64,000 nucleotides of DNA. Source: an uncultured Pseudomonadales bacterium. Its GTDB lineage: Bacteria; Pseudomonadota; Gammaproteobacteria; Pseudomonadales; Pseudohongiellaceae. The translations under genes and the position numbers were made by a program. The notes below the pieces were generated by a model, which worked only from the letters and a program-made list of their open reading frames with translations, was not told where the DNA came from and did not search any database. Where the stretch lies: positions 219,501 to 283,500 of the forward strand of contig CALSTS010000006.1 in the NCBI GenBank assembly GCA_943789335.1. Reading direction: 5' to 3'. Below are positions 54,717 to 63,495 of the stretch, one piece after another (within the stretch, counting starts at the first letter, position 1; each line of letters opens with the position of its first letter).

Positions 54717-55109
54717 TTAAAAGCCTTCGCAATCTAGCGTTTCTAAATAAATAGAATCTTTTTGATTTGAATTGGAGTTTTGATAAATACCACCGAAGAA
54801 TCGTATTAATACAGCTGACTTTAATTCTTTATTAAGCTCTAAGGAGGCTAAGTCATTAGAGCAGCTCCATGACCAGGATTTTGCTTCGCAATCCATAAGC
54901 ATTAAGGCTGGATCGTTGTTTTCGGATATTACTGCCGTTAAATTATGTAGTTCAACTCTATAAATTCTAGTCCCAAACTCCCTAGGTTCCCATTTATCTT
55001 CAGCCCAGAATAAGCCGCCGGCTGCAGTGCCTTGACAAGACCAACGTTCAACTTCTTCGGCAGCAAAGCCTAAAGGGCTAAATAATAATAGAATGAGAAG
55101 CTTTTTCAT
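54717..55109 (-). CDS. Unrecognised secreted protein
   Basis: The 130-residue precursor has a signal peptide ('LLFSPLGFAAEEV'). The mature part has four cysteines ('WSCQGT', 'MDCEAK', 'WSCSND', 'LDCEGF') that could form two disulphides. The layout 'RWSCQGTAAGGLFWAEDKWE' suggests a periplasmic beta protein. No family is recognised. It lies upstream of, and on the same strand as, the amidohydrolase gene. Confidence 0.6.
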   Translation of the reverse strand: MKKLLILLLFSPLGFAAEEVERWSCQGTAAGGLFWAEDKWEPREFGTRIYRVELHNLTAVISENNDPALMLMDCEAKSWSWSCSNDLASLELNKELKSAVLIRFFGGIYQNSNSNQKDSIYLETLDCEGF

Positions 55110-55183
55110 TTTATAAGGCTTTTGTCTTTAGCATCAGAGACTGACCATGGATAAGTAGAGGGGGAGTCATTGTTCGAACTTAG

Positions 55184-55325
55184 GTAGCCCTACGCTGGGC
55201 TCATGATGGCTTGACAGCCGATCAAGTTGCAGCAAGGCTAAATAAGGAAAGGGGCGGTGAATTGAAAAGTATAAATCCGCACCTAACAAAAGCAGGCCCC
55301 TTTAATGCTGTAGAAACTAATATTT
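55184..55325 (+). pseudogene. Possible short gene remnant
   Basis: After a stop at 55181-55183 the plus strand reads 46 codons ('VALRWAHDGLTADQVAARLN', 'SINPHLTKAGPFNAVETN') to TAA. The segment 'GLTADQVAARLN' looks like a helix-turn-helix of a recombinase- or regulator-like protein. There is no start codon or ribosome site, so it is at best the 3' end of a lost gene. It could be chance. Confidence 0.25.
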
Positions 55326-55355
55326 AATTTAAATCAGCTCAGTTTTATTTGAGAC

Positions 55356-56408
55356 TTAGTTTTCATAGCTCTGTTCAAGACATTCATAAGGATTGACTTG
55401 ACGATATGGCAACCAGAGAAAATATTTAGTTAAGTCAAAAGTTTCAGTGTAATAAACCGGATCAGTAACAGTCAGGCGATAATCCATGCGTTCATAATCT
55501 TCTGAAGGCATGAATCTTTCGACGACAGTGATTTGATCGCTTTGTGGCTCACCTGTCCAGCCAAAATATCCTGCACTAATATGATCAGTTTCTACTACCA
55601 GATTATTGCCTTCCCAATGCCCGCGTGAGAAACCAAACATAGTATGTTGCTCCGGTGCTACCGCATCAGGGTTCATATGGATAGTGCGCATTGCATCATA
55701 TTCCTCCATATGTAATTCAATGGTATCGCCAAGTTCTGTAAATTCGACTGGGAAAGGGGTCATCATGATGAGCGGTGTGCCTTTGGTGCCACATGCTAAC
55801 AAATCGTTATCCCAGGGATCCCATTCTGCAAGGAAGGCCTCACCATCTTCGTTAAGAGGATAACCACCCCTGAACATTGGAAAGGCTTCTGGGTCATTCA
55901 TGATAGTGCTCCAGGTACGGAAAATGCCATCTGCGGATGCCATGGCAGCTTCAATATCAACACCAGAGTTCTCTGCATCGACATAGCCGATTAAGTTACC
56001 TGCTTTGCCCGCTGGGAAATAGGGCCTGCCAGTACCAAAATCAAATTCATAACCAGTGGGTAATAAAACGTTGCTGGCAAGAATCTCCGGCCTATCAAGT
56101 TTAGAAGGGGCGCCAGCCATGGTTATGGTGTCACCAACCTTAATTTCATCTCCTTCAATGCCGCGATTTCGCATTACACTATAAGAAATAGTTTCAGCAC
56201 GCCAAAGTCTGGAATCTCCAGAATCATCTTCCACCCTAAAAAGAATATAGCCGTGCGGGTTACGCCAGGATACTTGTTCAATGACTCCAGTGACTTCAAT
56301 GGTTTGGTCGCCATCAAATAAAGCAACTGTACTGTGGTGGGCGAGGGCGGTCCCGGCAAAAAGACTAAAAATTGTAAGAGAAGAAATTAGTGTTAATAAG
56401 CGAGGCAT
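55356..56408 (-). CDS. Secreted DUF6152-family protein
   Basis: The 350-residue precursor has a signal peptide ending 'TALAHHS'. It continues with the DUF6152 pattern 'VTGVIEQVSWRNPHGYILFR', 'LWRAETISYSVMRNRGI' and 'GDTITMAGAPS'. A C-terminal half common to this group follows ('WDPWDNDLLACGTKG', 'HTMFGFSRGHWEGNNLVVET'). These proteins are frequent in marine bacteria and unassigned in function. It is a single gene. Confidence 0.8.
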   Translation of the reverse strand: MPRLLTLISSLTIFSLFAGTALAHHSTVALFDGDQTIEVTGVIEQVSWRNPHGYILFRVEDDSGDSRLWRAETISYSVMRNRGIEGDEIKVGDTITMAGAPSKLDRPEILASNVLLPTGYEFDFGTGRPYFPAGKAGNLIGYVDAENSGVDIEAAMASADGIFRTWSTIMNDPEAFPMFRGGYPLNEDGEAFLAEWDPWDNDLLACGTKGTPLIMMTPFPVEFTELGDTIELHMEEYDAMRTIHMNPDAVAPEQHTMFGFSRGHWEGNNLVVETDHISAGYFGWTGEPQSDQITVVERFMPSEDYERMDYRLTVTDPVYYTETFDLTKYFLWLPYRQVNPYECLEQSYEN

Positions 56409-56513
56409 AATGAGTTCCAGATGTTGTTATTTGTTTTGGATATTGCCATAAATAAGCTAAGAACAATAGTGTATTAAAAGGTAAATAAAGAAGTAATGAA
56501 TTTTCTGATTGAA

Positions 56514-59351
56514 TCAGTTGGGCTGCAGTAAGGCTTTAGTTTGTTTTGACTGATAATCTAGGAAGTGCTGCTGCCATTCTGAGATATGGTCAGTGAGTGA
56601 ACATTGCACTGCAGTGACCTTGTATTCAGGGCAATTTGTCGCCCAATCGCTATATTCTGTTGTGACGATGTTGGCGCCAGAAAAAGGCATATGAAAAGTT
56701 GTATAAACAACTCCGGGCTGCATACGTTCAGATATAAGCGCATGTAAAGAGGTTTCACCTTTACGACTTTTTAGCATGATCAGGTCGCCATTTTTAATAC
56801 CGCGTTCAGAAGCATCATGTGGGTGGATTTCCAGAATGTCTTCTGGGTGCCAGACATTGTTATCGGTACGACGTGTTTGTGCGCCGACATTGTATTGGCT
56901 AAGTATCCTGCCGGTGGTTAGTAATAAGGGAAATTTCGCTGTGATTTTTTCTTCAGTTGGTACGAATTCGGTAATTTCAAAAGCACCTTTACCACGTACA
57001 AATTTATCAATATGCATAATGGGGGTGCCGTTTGGAGCTTCATCGTTACAGGGCCATTGCACACTGCCTTCTCGATCGAGTTTATCAAAACTTACACCGG
57101 CAAAAGTTGGCGTCAGGCGTGCAATTTCATCCATGATTTCTGAAGAATCATTGTAGTGCATGGGGTAGCCCATGGCTTGCGCAATCTCCATAGTGATTTG
57201 CCATTCGTGCTTGCCAGTACGAGGTTTTATTGCGGGTCTGACGCGACCTAAACGGCGTTCGGCATTGGTAAAGGTGCCATCTTTTTCTAAGAAAGAAGTC
57301 CCGGGTAAGAAAACATGTGCATATTTTGCGGTCTCGTTGAGAAATAAATCCTGCACAACAAGACAGTCAAGATTGCGTAAGGCAGCTTCGACATGATGGA
57401 TGTCGGGATCAGATTGCGCGACATCTTCACCTTGAATATACATGCCTTTGAATGAGCCACTCACAGCTTCATTAAACATATTTGGGATACGGTAACCGGG
57501 TTCATTATCGAGGCTCAGACCCCAGTCTTTTTCAAAGCTTTGGCGAGTGTGGTCATCGCTGACTGAGCGATATCCGGGTAACTCATGGGGGAATGAACCC
57601 ATATCACAGGAGCCTTGCACATTATTCTGTCCTCGTAAGGGGTTAACACCGCAGCCATTAAATCCTAGATTACCAGTCAACATAGCCAGGTTAGCCATGC
57701 CCATAACCATAGTGGAGCCTTGTGAATGTTCGGTTACCCCCAAGCCATAATAAATGGCGCCGCGTTCTGCATTAGCATAAAGTCGAGCGGCTTTACGAAG
57801 CGTTTCCGCGTTTACACCAAGCACTTTATCAACAGTTTCAGGAGCGTTTTGCGGCTGTTTAATGAATGCCAACCATTGCTCAAATAAATCTTTGTCACAG
57901 CGCTGCTTAACATAGTCCCAATCGACCAAGTCTTCTTCAACAATGGTGTACGCCAAGGCATTGATAAGCGCAACATTAGTGCCGGGCAAAAGAGCCAGGT
58001 AGGCAGCCGCTTTAATATGTGGACTTTCAACCAGGTCGATGCGTCTAGGGTCTGCAACGATAATTTGAGCGCCTTCACGTAATCTTTTTTTCATTCTGGA
58101 GGCGAATACCGGGTGAGCATCGGTTGGATTTGCTCCAATAAGTAAAATTACATCAGCACTTTCAACACTGTTAAAATCTTGCGTTCCTGCAGAGGTGCCA
58201 AGTGTCTTGTTTAAGCCGAAGCCGGTGGGAGAGTGGCAAACGCGAGCGCAGGTATCAATATTATTATTTTCAAATGCTGCTCGCACCAGTTTTTGTACAA
58301 CAAAAACTTCTTCATTGCTTGCGCGTGATGAGGAAATTCCGCCGATAGCTTTGCGCCCATATTCTTGTTGTAGTTCCTTAAATCTTTTAGCGGCAAATTG
58401 AATGGCTTCTTCCCAGCTGACTTCTTGCCATGGATCGTCGATGGATGATCTCAGCATGGGTTTTAATATACGTTCTTTATGACTGGCATAACCCCAGGCA
58501 AATCGGCCCTTCACACAAGAATGGCCTTCGTTTGCTTTACCGTTCTTGGTAGGCACCATCCTGATAACTTGATCGCCTTTCATTTCGGCGTTAAAAGTAC
58601 AACCGACGCCACAATAAGCACAGGTAGTTTCAATACTATGCTCAGGAACGCCATGATCGATAACTGATTTCTCCATTAATGTCGCAGTCGGGCAGGCTTG
58701 TACACAAGCACCACAAGAAACGCATTCTGAATTAAGAAAACTGTCTTCAATGCCGGCACTAACGTGCGATTCAAAACCACGATTACTTATGGTGAGAGCA
58801 AAGGTTCCTTGCACTTCATCACAAGCTCTTACGCAGCGCGAACAAACAATGCATTTACTTGGGTCGAAAGAAAAGTAAGGGTTAGAGTTATCCGTTTTTG
58901 CTTCAAGATGATTGTCGCCTTGGTAACCATAACGCACATCACGTAAGCCGACAGTGCCAGCCATATCTTGTAATTCACAATCCCCATTAGCACTGCAAGT
59001 TAAACAATCTAATGGATGATCTGAGATATATAGCTCCATTACACCTTTACGCAATTTTGCCAGTTTCTGACTTTGTGTATGCACAACCATGTCAGTTTCT
59101 ACGGGAGTAGTGCATGAAGCTGGGGTGCCGCGACGGCCTTCAATTTCGACCAAGCATAAACGGCATGAGCCAAAGGCCTCAAGATTATCGCTGGCACAAA
59201 GTTTAGGAATGCTGGTGCCAAGCTGTTTGGCAGCTCGCATAATGCTTGTACCTTTAGGCACTATGACACGATGACCATCAATTTCCAGGCTTATTAATTC
59301 CTGGCTGAGGGATTCAGGAGTTCCATAATCGATGTCTTTTTCAAGACTCAT
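56514..59351 (-). CDS. fdsA: NAD-dependent formate dehydrogenase, catalytic (alpha) subunit
   Basis: The 945-residue protein matches FdsA-type formate dehydrogenase. A 2Fe-2S domain comes first (C52, C63, C66, C80), then the NuoG-like site 'HPLDCLTCSANGDC', two 4Fe-4S clusters ('CIVCSRCVRAC', 'CVSCGACVQAC'), the cluster beside the cofactor ('CAYCGVGC'), and the molybdopterin domains. The metal ligand is C372 in 'CARVCHSPTG', so it is the cysteine, not selenocysteine, form. It oxidises formate to CO2 and passes electrons to FdsB. Its start is 9 bp past the fdsB stop. Confidence 0.95.
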   Translation of the reverse strand: MSLEKDIDYGTPESLSQELISLEIDGHRVIVPKGTSIMRAAKQLGTSIPKLCASDNLEAFGSCRLCLVEIEGRRGTPASCTTPVETDMVVHTQSQKLAKLRKGVMELYISDHPLDCLTCSANGDCELQDMAGTVGLRDVRYGYQGDNHLEAKTDNSNPYFSFDPSKCIVCSRCVRACDEVQGTFALTISNRGFESHVSAGIEDSFLNSECVSCGACVQACPTATLMEKSVIDHGVPEHSIETTCAYCGVGCTFNAEMKGDQVIRMVPTKNGKANEGHSCVKGRFAWGYASHKERILKPMLRSSIDDPWQEVSWEEAIQFAAKRFKELQQEYGRKAIGGISSSRASNEEVFVVQKLVRAAFENNNIDTCARVCHSPTGFGLNKTLGTSAGTQDFNSVESADVILLIGANPTDAHPVFASRMKKRLREGAQIIVADPRRIDLVESPHIKAAAYLALLPGTNVALINALAYTIVEEDLVDWDYVKQRCDKDLFEQWLAFIKQPQNAPETVDKVLGVNAETLRKAARLYANAERGAIYYGLGVTEHSQGSTMVMGMANLAMLTGNLGFNGCGVNPLRGQNNVQGSCDMGSFPHELPGYRSVSDDHTRQSFEKDWGLSLDNEPGYRIPNMFNEAVSGSFKGMYIQGEDVAQSDPDIHHVEAALRNLDCLVVQDLFLNETAKYAHVFLPGTSFLEKDGTFTNAERRLGRVRPAIKPRTGKHEWQITMEIAQAMGYPMHYNDSSEIMDEIARLTPTFAGVSFDKLDREGSVQWPCNDEAPNGTPIMHIDKFVRGKGAFEITEFVPTEEKITAKFPLLLTTGRILSQYNVGAQTRRTDNNVWHPEDILEIHPHDASERGIKNGDLIMLKSRKGETSLHALISERMQPGVVYTTFHMPFSGANIVTTEYSDWATNCPEYKVTAVQCSLTDHISEWQQHFLDYQSKQTKALLQPN

Positions 59352-59360
59352 TCTTTTGCC

Positions 59361-60929
59361 TCATCTCTTTAGGTTTATCTTAGGTTCATCATTTTCTTGG
59401 TTTAATAGCTGATGCAGTTTTACTGCACTGCGGACTGGCATTGGTGTTAATCCACCCATTGCACACAGTGACGCATCTTCCAGCGTATCGCAAAGATCTT
59501 CTAGTAATTCATAGTGCTCAACCCTTTCTTCCTGATATTGAATATCGCGGATACGATCAATCACTTCTACACCACGAACTGAGCCTATTCGGCAAGGAGT
59601 GCATTTACCACAAGATTCAATAGCGCAGAATTCCATAGCGAAGCGAGCTTGCTTTAGGTAATCAACACTATCGTCAAACACTACAATGCCACCATGCCCA
59701 AGCATCCCCCCCGCAGCAGCGAAGCTTTCATAATCTAAAGACGTATCAAGTTGATCTCCGGCAAAATAAGCACCTAAAGGCCCGCCAACCTGAACCGCTC
59801 CGAGCGGCTTCCCAGAAAATGTGCCGCCACCAAAGTCTTCTATTAACTCACGTAAAGTCAGGCCAAACGGAATTTCTACCAAGCCGCCATGTTTAATATT
59901 GCCACTGAGCTGAAAAGGCATAGTTCCAAGAGATTTCCCCTGACCAAAATTTGCATAATATTCAGCACCTTTAGCAAGGATAATAGGAACAGAAGCTAAA
60001 GTGATCACGTTGTTAACCACGGTCGGTTTGCCATAAAGTCCCTCTATAGCGGGCAGGGGAGGTTTAAATCTGATTTGGCCACGCTTGCCTTCCAAACTTT
60101 CCAATAGTGACGTTTCTTCGCCACAAATATAGGCTCCCGCACCTATGTGTAAGCGAATATCAAAATTATAAGCACTATCTTGTATGCGGTTGCCGAGATA
60201 GCCAGCTTCTCGGGCCCTGCCTAAGGCTTCTTCTAGAATTGTTTTGCTTAATGGGTATTCTGAGCGTAGATAAATAAAACCAAGTTCAGCGCCTACTGCA
60301 ATGCCAGCGATTATCATGCCTTCTATCAGGCTATAGGGGTCACCTTCCATTATTAGCCGATCAGAAAAAGTACCACTGTCACCTTCATCAGCATTGCAGA
60401 CAATGTATTTGCAATCTGCTTCAGCATTAGCAACAGTTTGCCATTTTATGCCAGCAGGAAAAGCAGCACCGCCACGCCCTCTTAAGCCTGAATCCAAGAT
60501 GTTTTTTATAATGTTGGGGCTGTCTGTGTTAAGGGCAGTACTTAATCCAATAAAGCCATCATGCTTTTTATAGTCATCTATTGAAAGTGACTGGATATCT
60601 CCACAACGTGAAAAAGTTAATCGTTGCTGTTGTTTAAACCAGACAATTTCAGCAAGATCTCCAAGTTTGAGCTCATGCTCTCCGGCATTTAAAAAATCCG
60701 CTTCAAATAAGCTCTTAACTTGAGCAGTCGTCATCGGGCCATAAGCTATACGTTTGCCTTTAAATTCAACTTCTAGCAGAGGTTCTAACCAGGCAGCCCC
60801 ACGAGAACCATTTCTGATAATTTGCAATGTAATTTTACGATCACTAGCTTCCTTCTCAATTGCAGCTATTACTTCTTCTACACCTAAGGAAAGGGCGGTT
60901 GTTTCTCGGGGCAGGTAAATTTTAGTCAT
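59361..60929 (-). CDS. fdsB: NAD-dependent formate dehydrogenase, beta (NuoF-like) subunit
   Basis: At 522 residues it is a NuoF homologue with an N-terminal thioredoxin-like extension, as in FdsB. It has FMN/NADH motifs 'GLRGRGGAAFPAGIKWQ', 'CNADEGDSGTFSDR' and 'GAGAYICGEETSLLESLEG', and the 4Fe-4S site 'SCGKCTPCRIG'. It reduces NAD+ with electrons from FdsA. It overlaps the upstream fdsG by 8 bp. Confidence 0.95.
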   Translation of the reverse strand: MTKIYLPRETTALSLGVEEVIAAIEKEASDRKITLQIIRNGSRGAAWLEPLLEVEFKGKRIAYGPMTTAQVKSLFEADFLNAGEHELKLGDLAEIVWFKQQQRLTFSRCGDIQSLSIDDYKKHDGFIGLSTALNTDSPNIIKNILDSGLRGRGGAAFPAGIKWQTVANAEADCKYIVCNADEGDSGTFSDRLIMEGDPYSLIEGMIIAGIAVGAELGFIYLRSEYPLSKTILEEALGRAREAGYLGNRIQDSAYNFDIRLHIGAGAYICGEETSLLESLEGKRGQIRFKPPLPAIEGLYGKPTVVNNVITLASVPIILAKGAEYYANFGQGKSLGTMPFQLSGNIKHGGLVEIPFGLTLRELIEDFGGGTFSGKPLGAVQVGGPLGAYFAGDQLDTSLDYESFAAAGGMLGHGGIVVFDDSVDYLKQARFAMEFCAIESCGKCTPCRIGSVRGVEVIDRIRDIQYQEERVEHYELLEDLCDTLEDASLCAMGGLTPMPVRSAVKLHQLLNQENDEPKINLKR

Positions 60930-61434
60930 TCTGCGCAGCCTTAAGATTTTGCAGAATCAGTTTTAATTTCCCACTGTTAAGACGACTGATGATTTGAGAA
61001 TTAATCATTAAATTGGGTGAGCAAGAGCAGTTTCCCAAGCAATAAACAGGCTCTAAAGTAATATCAGCCGCAATGTTGGTTTCATGAAAGTCTATATCTA
61101 GTGCAGTTTTAAGCTCAGTGGTTAAAAGTTCTGAACCCATTGCCTGGCATGACTCGGCCTGGCAAATTTTCAAAACATATGAAGCTGGTTTTGTGCTCCT
61201 GAAGTCATGGTAGAAACTTACAACGCCGTGCACTTCGGCATTGGATAAATTAAAGAATTTGGCTAATAGTGGAATGAGGGTTTTGTCTATATAGCCAAAG
61301 GTAGCTTGAAAATCATGTAGGATATCTACCAGGTTGTGGTCATCAATATTAAAGTTTTTTAGCAGTGTTTCAGCCAGTTCGAGCTGCCAGTCTTGAAAGT
61401 TGTTTTTGGGGATATTGAAAGCAAAATCTGACAC
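60922..61434 (-). CDS. fdsG: NAD-dependent formate dehydrogenase, gamma (NuoE-like) subunit
   Basis: The 170-residue protein starts at GTG (61434). It is a NuoE-type thioredoxin fold with 'LHDFQATFGYIDKTLIPLLA', 'VHGVVSFYHDF' and the 2Fe-2S ligands in 'CQAESCQAMG' and 'CLGNCSCSPN'. It opens the fdsGBA operon. The gap upstream (61435-61730) holds its promoter; I see no clear motif. Confidence 0.92.
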   Translation of the reverse strand: MSDFAFNIPKNNFQDWQLELAETLLKNFNIDDHNLVDILHDFQATFGYIDKTLIPLLAKFFNLSNAEVHGVVSFYHDFRSTKPASYVLKICQAESCQAMGSELLTTELKTALDIDFHETNIAADITLEPVYCLGNCSCSPNLMINSQIISRLNSGKLKLILQNLKAAQND

Positions 61435-61730
61435 GTTAATGGCCTTTCTTGGTCTTTACTTTATGCAAAATAATTAATTCTGATAATCCTAACATATGCC
61501 TTAGCAGCTGGCACGAGGATCAAGCAGGTAGCGAAATAGCGCTTTTGCTTAGCTTTGCTCTGCTGGCGCTAAACTTATTTGAATAGTTAGATGTGGTTCG
61601 CATTTTTGACGCATTAAAAAATAGAAGTAATATTAATGTGATGTCATTAACAGATTAGTTTTACCTTTATTCATTAAACTCCAGTCTTAAGTTAATAAAT
61701 AGCAATGTTTGTATGCTATTGAGGTGCACT

Positions 61731-62045
61731 ATGAAGTTACTTGGATACGGCTTAATTATATTTATGACACTGGGTATAACTCTGAGTCAAGCGCTATTAG
61801 AGCGTGTTGGGATGGAAACTAACTATTTATTAATTGCTCTAGGCGCTTTAGTCGTTAGCGGCTTATTGGTTTATAGAGGTTTGTTACTCATTATTATCGC
61901 CATAATGATGAGCTTTGCCGTGAATATGCCAGAGGATTTCTTATTACAGTATTCGGTGGATAGAGATATATTAATGGTTATTCTTCTTATGATGGTGATA
62001 TTTCCGATTGGTCTTAGAGGAGCCAGAAAGGTTCAGTTTAATTAG
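61731..62045 (+). CDS. Unrecognised small membrane protein
   Basis: I prefer the ATG at 61731 because gaggt (61721-61725) lies 5 nt before it; an ATG 18 bp upstream has no such site. The ~104 residues form about four hydrophobic helices ('LGYGLIIFMTLGITLS', 'YLLIALGALVVSGLLVYRGL', 'LLIIIAIMMSFAV', 'ILMVILLMMVIFPIGL') and a short basic end. It sits between fdhD and the fds operon on the opposite strand. No family is recognised. Confidence 0.6.
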   Translation: MKLLGYGLIIFMTLGITLSQALLERVGMETNYLLIALGALVVSGLLVYRGLLLIIIAIMMSFAVNMPEDFLLQYSVDRDILMVILLMMVIFPIGLRGARKVQFN

Positions 62046-62069
62046 AGTCTATAAGGCGAAGCTTAATAA

Positions 62070-62885
62070 TCAGATTATGATGCGATCATCATCATGGTAG
62101 ATATTGAAGTTAGCCTCACCTAAAAAACCAACCAGAGAAATATTAAATTCCTGCGCCAGCTCAACTGCTAAAGATGAGGGCGCACCTACAGAAACCACCA
62201 TTGGAGATTTAGCCATTAAGGCTTTTTGTAACATCTCAAAACTTGCGCGGCCACTCAGGATTAAACCGTTTTTACGTAAAGGCAATGATTTTTCAATCAG
62301 TAGCTGGCCGATTAATTTGTCCATAGCATTATGGCGGCCAATATCTTCCGCGAGATTGAGCACCACTCCCAAGTTATCAAAAATTCCACAAGCGTGAGTT
62401 CCGCCAGTGCTGTGAAATAAGTCTTGTTTAATCCGCAAATTATTTCCAAGGGTGGCAAGCTGCTCAGCGCGAATTTGGAATTGATCATTACTAATCGGTT
62501 CAGCGCCATAAGTGCTGAGCGCCTCTAGAGATGCTTTGCCACAAATACCGCAGCTCGAGCTTGTATAGAAATGCCTTTCTAAACGTTTAATGTCAAAACT
62601 GGTATCGTTCGATAATTCTATTCTTATTAAGTTTTCCTTCGTGGTGTCAATATCAATTACTTGTTTGTCTGATTGAATGATATTTTCATTAAATAAAAAC
62701 CCTAAGGTAAGTTCAGTGTCTTGCCCTGGTGTGCGCATGGTAATGGCAACACTTTTATGTGCTCGTCCTTGTTTTGAATCAATGTAACCTAAGCGTATTT
62801 CCAATGGTTCTTCATCAGCGACGACATCGTCTTGCTCTTTGCTGGTGGCATTAAGTGGGTTCACTTTTATAGTGTTGATAAACAT
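62070..62885 (-). CDS. fdhD: Formate dehydrogenase accessory sulfurtransferase
   Basis: The 271-residue protein is FdhD: 'EPLEIRLGYID', 'MRTPGQDTELTLGFLFNENI', the sulfur-carrying cysteine pair 'SCGICGKASLEAL', 'FHSTGGTHACGIF', 'EDIGRHNAMDKLIG' and 'LSGRASFEMLQKAL'. It moves sulfur from IscS to the molybdenum cofactor, which fdsA needs. It is separated from fdsGBA by a gene on the other strand. The Nudix gene upstream on the same strand is 6 bp away. Confidence 0.95.
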   Translation of the reverse strand: MFINTIKVNPLNATSKEQDDVVADEEPLEIRLGYIDSKQGRAHKSVAITMRTPGQDTELTLGFLFNENIIQSDKQVIDIDTTKENLIRIELSNDTSFDIKRLERHFYTSSSCGICGKASLEALSTYGAEPISNDQFQIRAEQLATLGNNLRIKQDLFHSTGGTHACGIFDNLGVVLNLAEDIGRHNAMDKLIGQLLIEKSLPLRKNGLILSGRASFEMLQKALMAKSPMVVSVGAPSSLAVELAQEFNISLVGFLGEANFNIYHDDDRIII

Positions 62886-62891
62886 GTTGAA

Positions 62892-63458
62892 TTAAAAATG
62901 CCTGGTTGTAGTTTCTTTAGTGGTTGGATCTATAAGTATTTCAGCGCAGTGCATAGGAAATACATTATGATTTCTGTCATGAAAATAGTGTTTTAAGGTT
63001 TCAATAACCGGAGTAAATGCTAATTGTTTCCAAGGTATTTCATTCTCTGAGTAGAGTTTAACTTCGAGACTCTCTAGGCCAGAAGAAAAATTTAAATCGA
63101 GCAGATTCGCCCGAAAAAATAAATGCACTTGATTAATGTTAGGCAGGTTAAATAAGCCATAGAGATCCAGTAATTCAACATCGGCGCATGCTTCTTCTTT
63201 GGTCTCTCTCAGGGCTCCTTCATGTGTTGATTCGCCGTTCTCCATGAAGCCACCAGGTAATGTCCATAATCCATAGCGGGGTTCGATGGCGCGCTTACAC
63301 AAGAGGACCTTGTCTTCATATATAGGAATAGTGCAGACAATAATTCGTGGGTTTTGATAATGGATATGGCCACATTCATCGCAGACATACCTTTCGCGAT
63401 CGTCATCTGCTGGAATGATTAAGCTTAATTTTTCGCCACATTGGTTGCAGTGATTCAT
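62892..63458 (-). CDS. Nudix hydrolase with N-terminal zinc ribbon
   Basis: I start at 63458 ('MNHCNQCGEKL'); earlier codons in frame add only unconserved residues. The ~188 residues have a four-cysteine ribbon ('CNQCGEKL', 'CDECGHIHYQNPRIIV') and a complete Nudix box, 'GGFMENGESTHEGALRETKE', 'EACADV'. It belongs to the NudC-like ADP-ribose/NADH pyrophosphatase group. It shares an operon with fdhD. Confidence 0.9.
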   Translation of the reverse strand: MNHCNQCGEKLSLIIPADDDRERYVCDECGHIHYQNPRIIVCTIPIYEDKVLLCKRAIEPRYGLWTLPGGFMENGESTHEGALRETKEEACADVELLDLYGLFNLPNINQVHLFFRANLLDLNFSSGLESLEVKLYSENEIPWKQLAFTPVIETLKHYFHDRNHNVFPMHCAEILIDPTTKETTTRHF

Positions 63459-63495
63459 ATTATTATTTATTCGAAACTCAAGGTTTAATAATTTT

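Noticed and set aside
56514..59351. Selenocysteine formate dehydrogenase
   Set aside because: The metal-ligand position is a cysteine codon (C372) and no in-frame TGA occurs in the gene.
61435..61730. Regulatory RNA upstream of the fds operon
   Set aside because: Some short inverted repeats are present but none forms a convincing long stem or known riboswitch.
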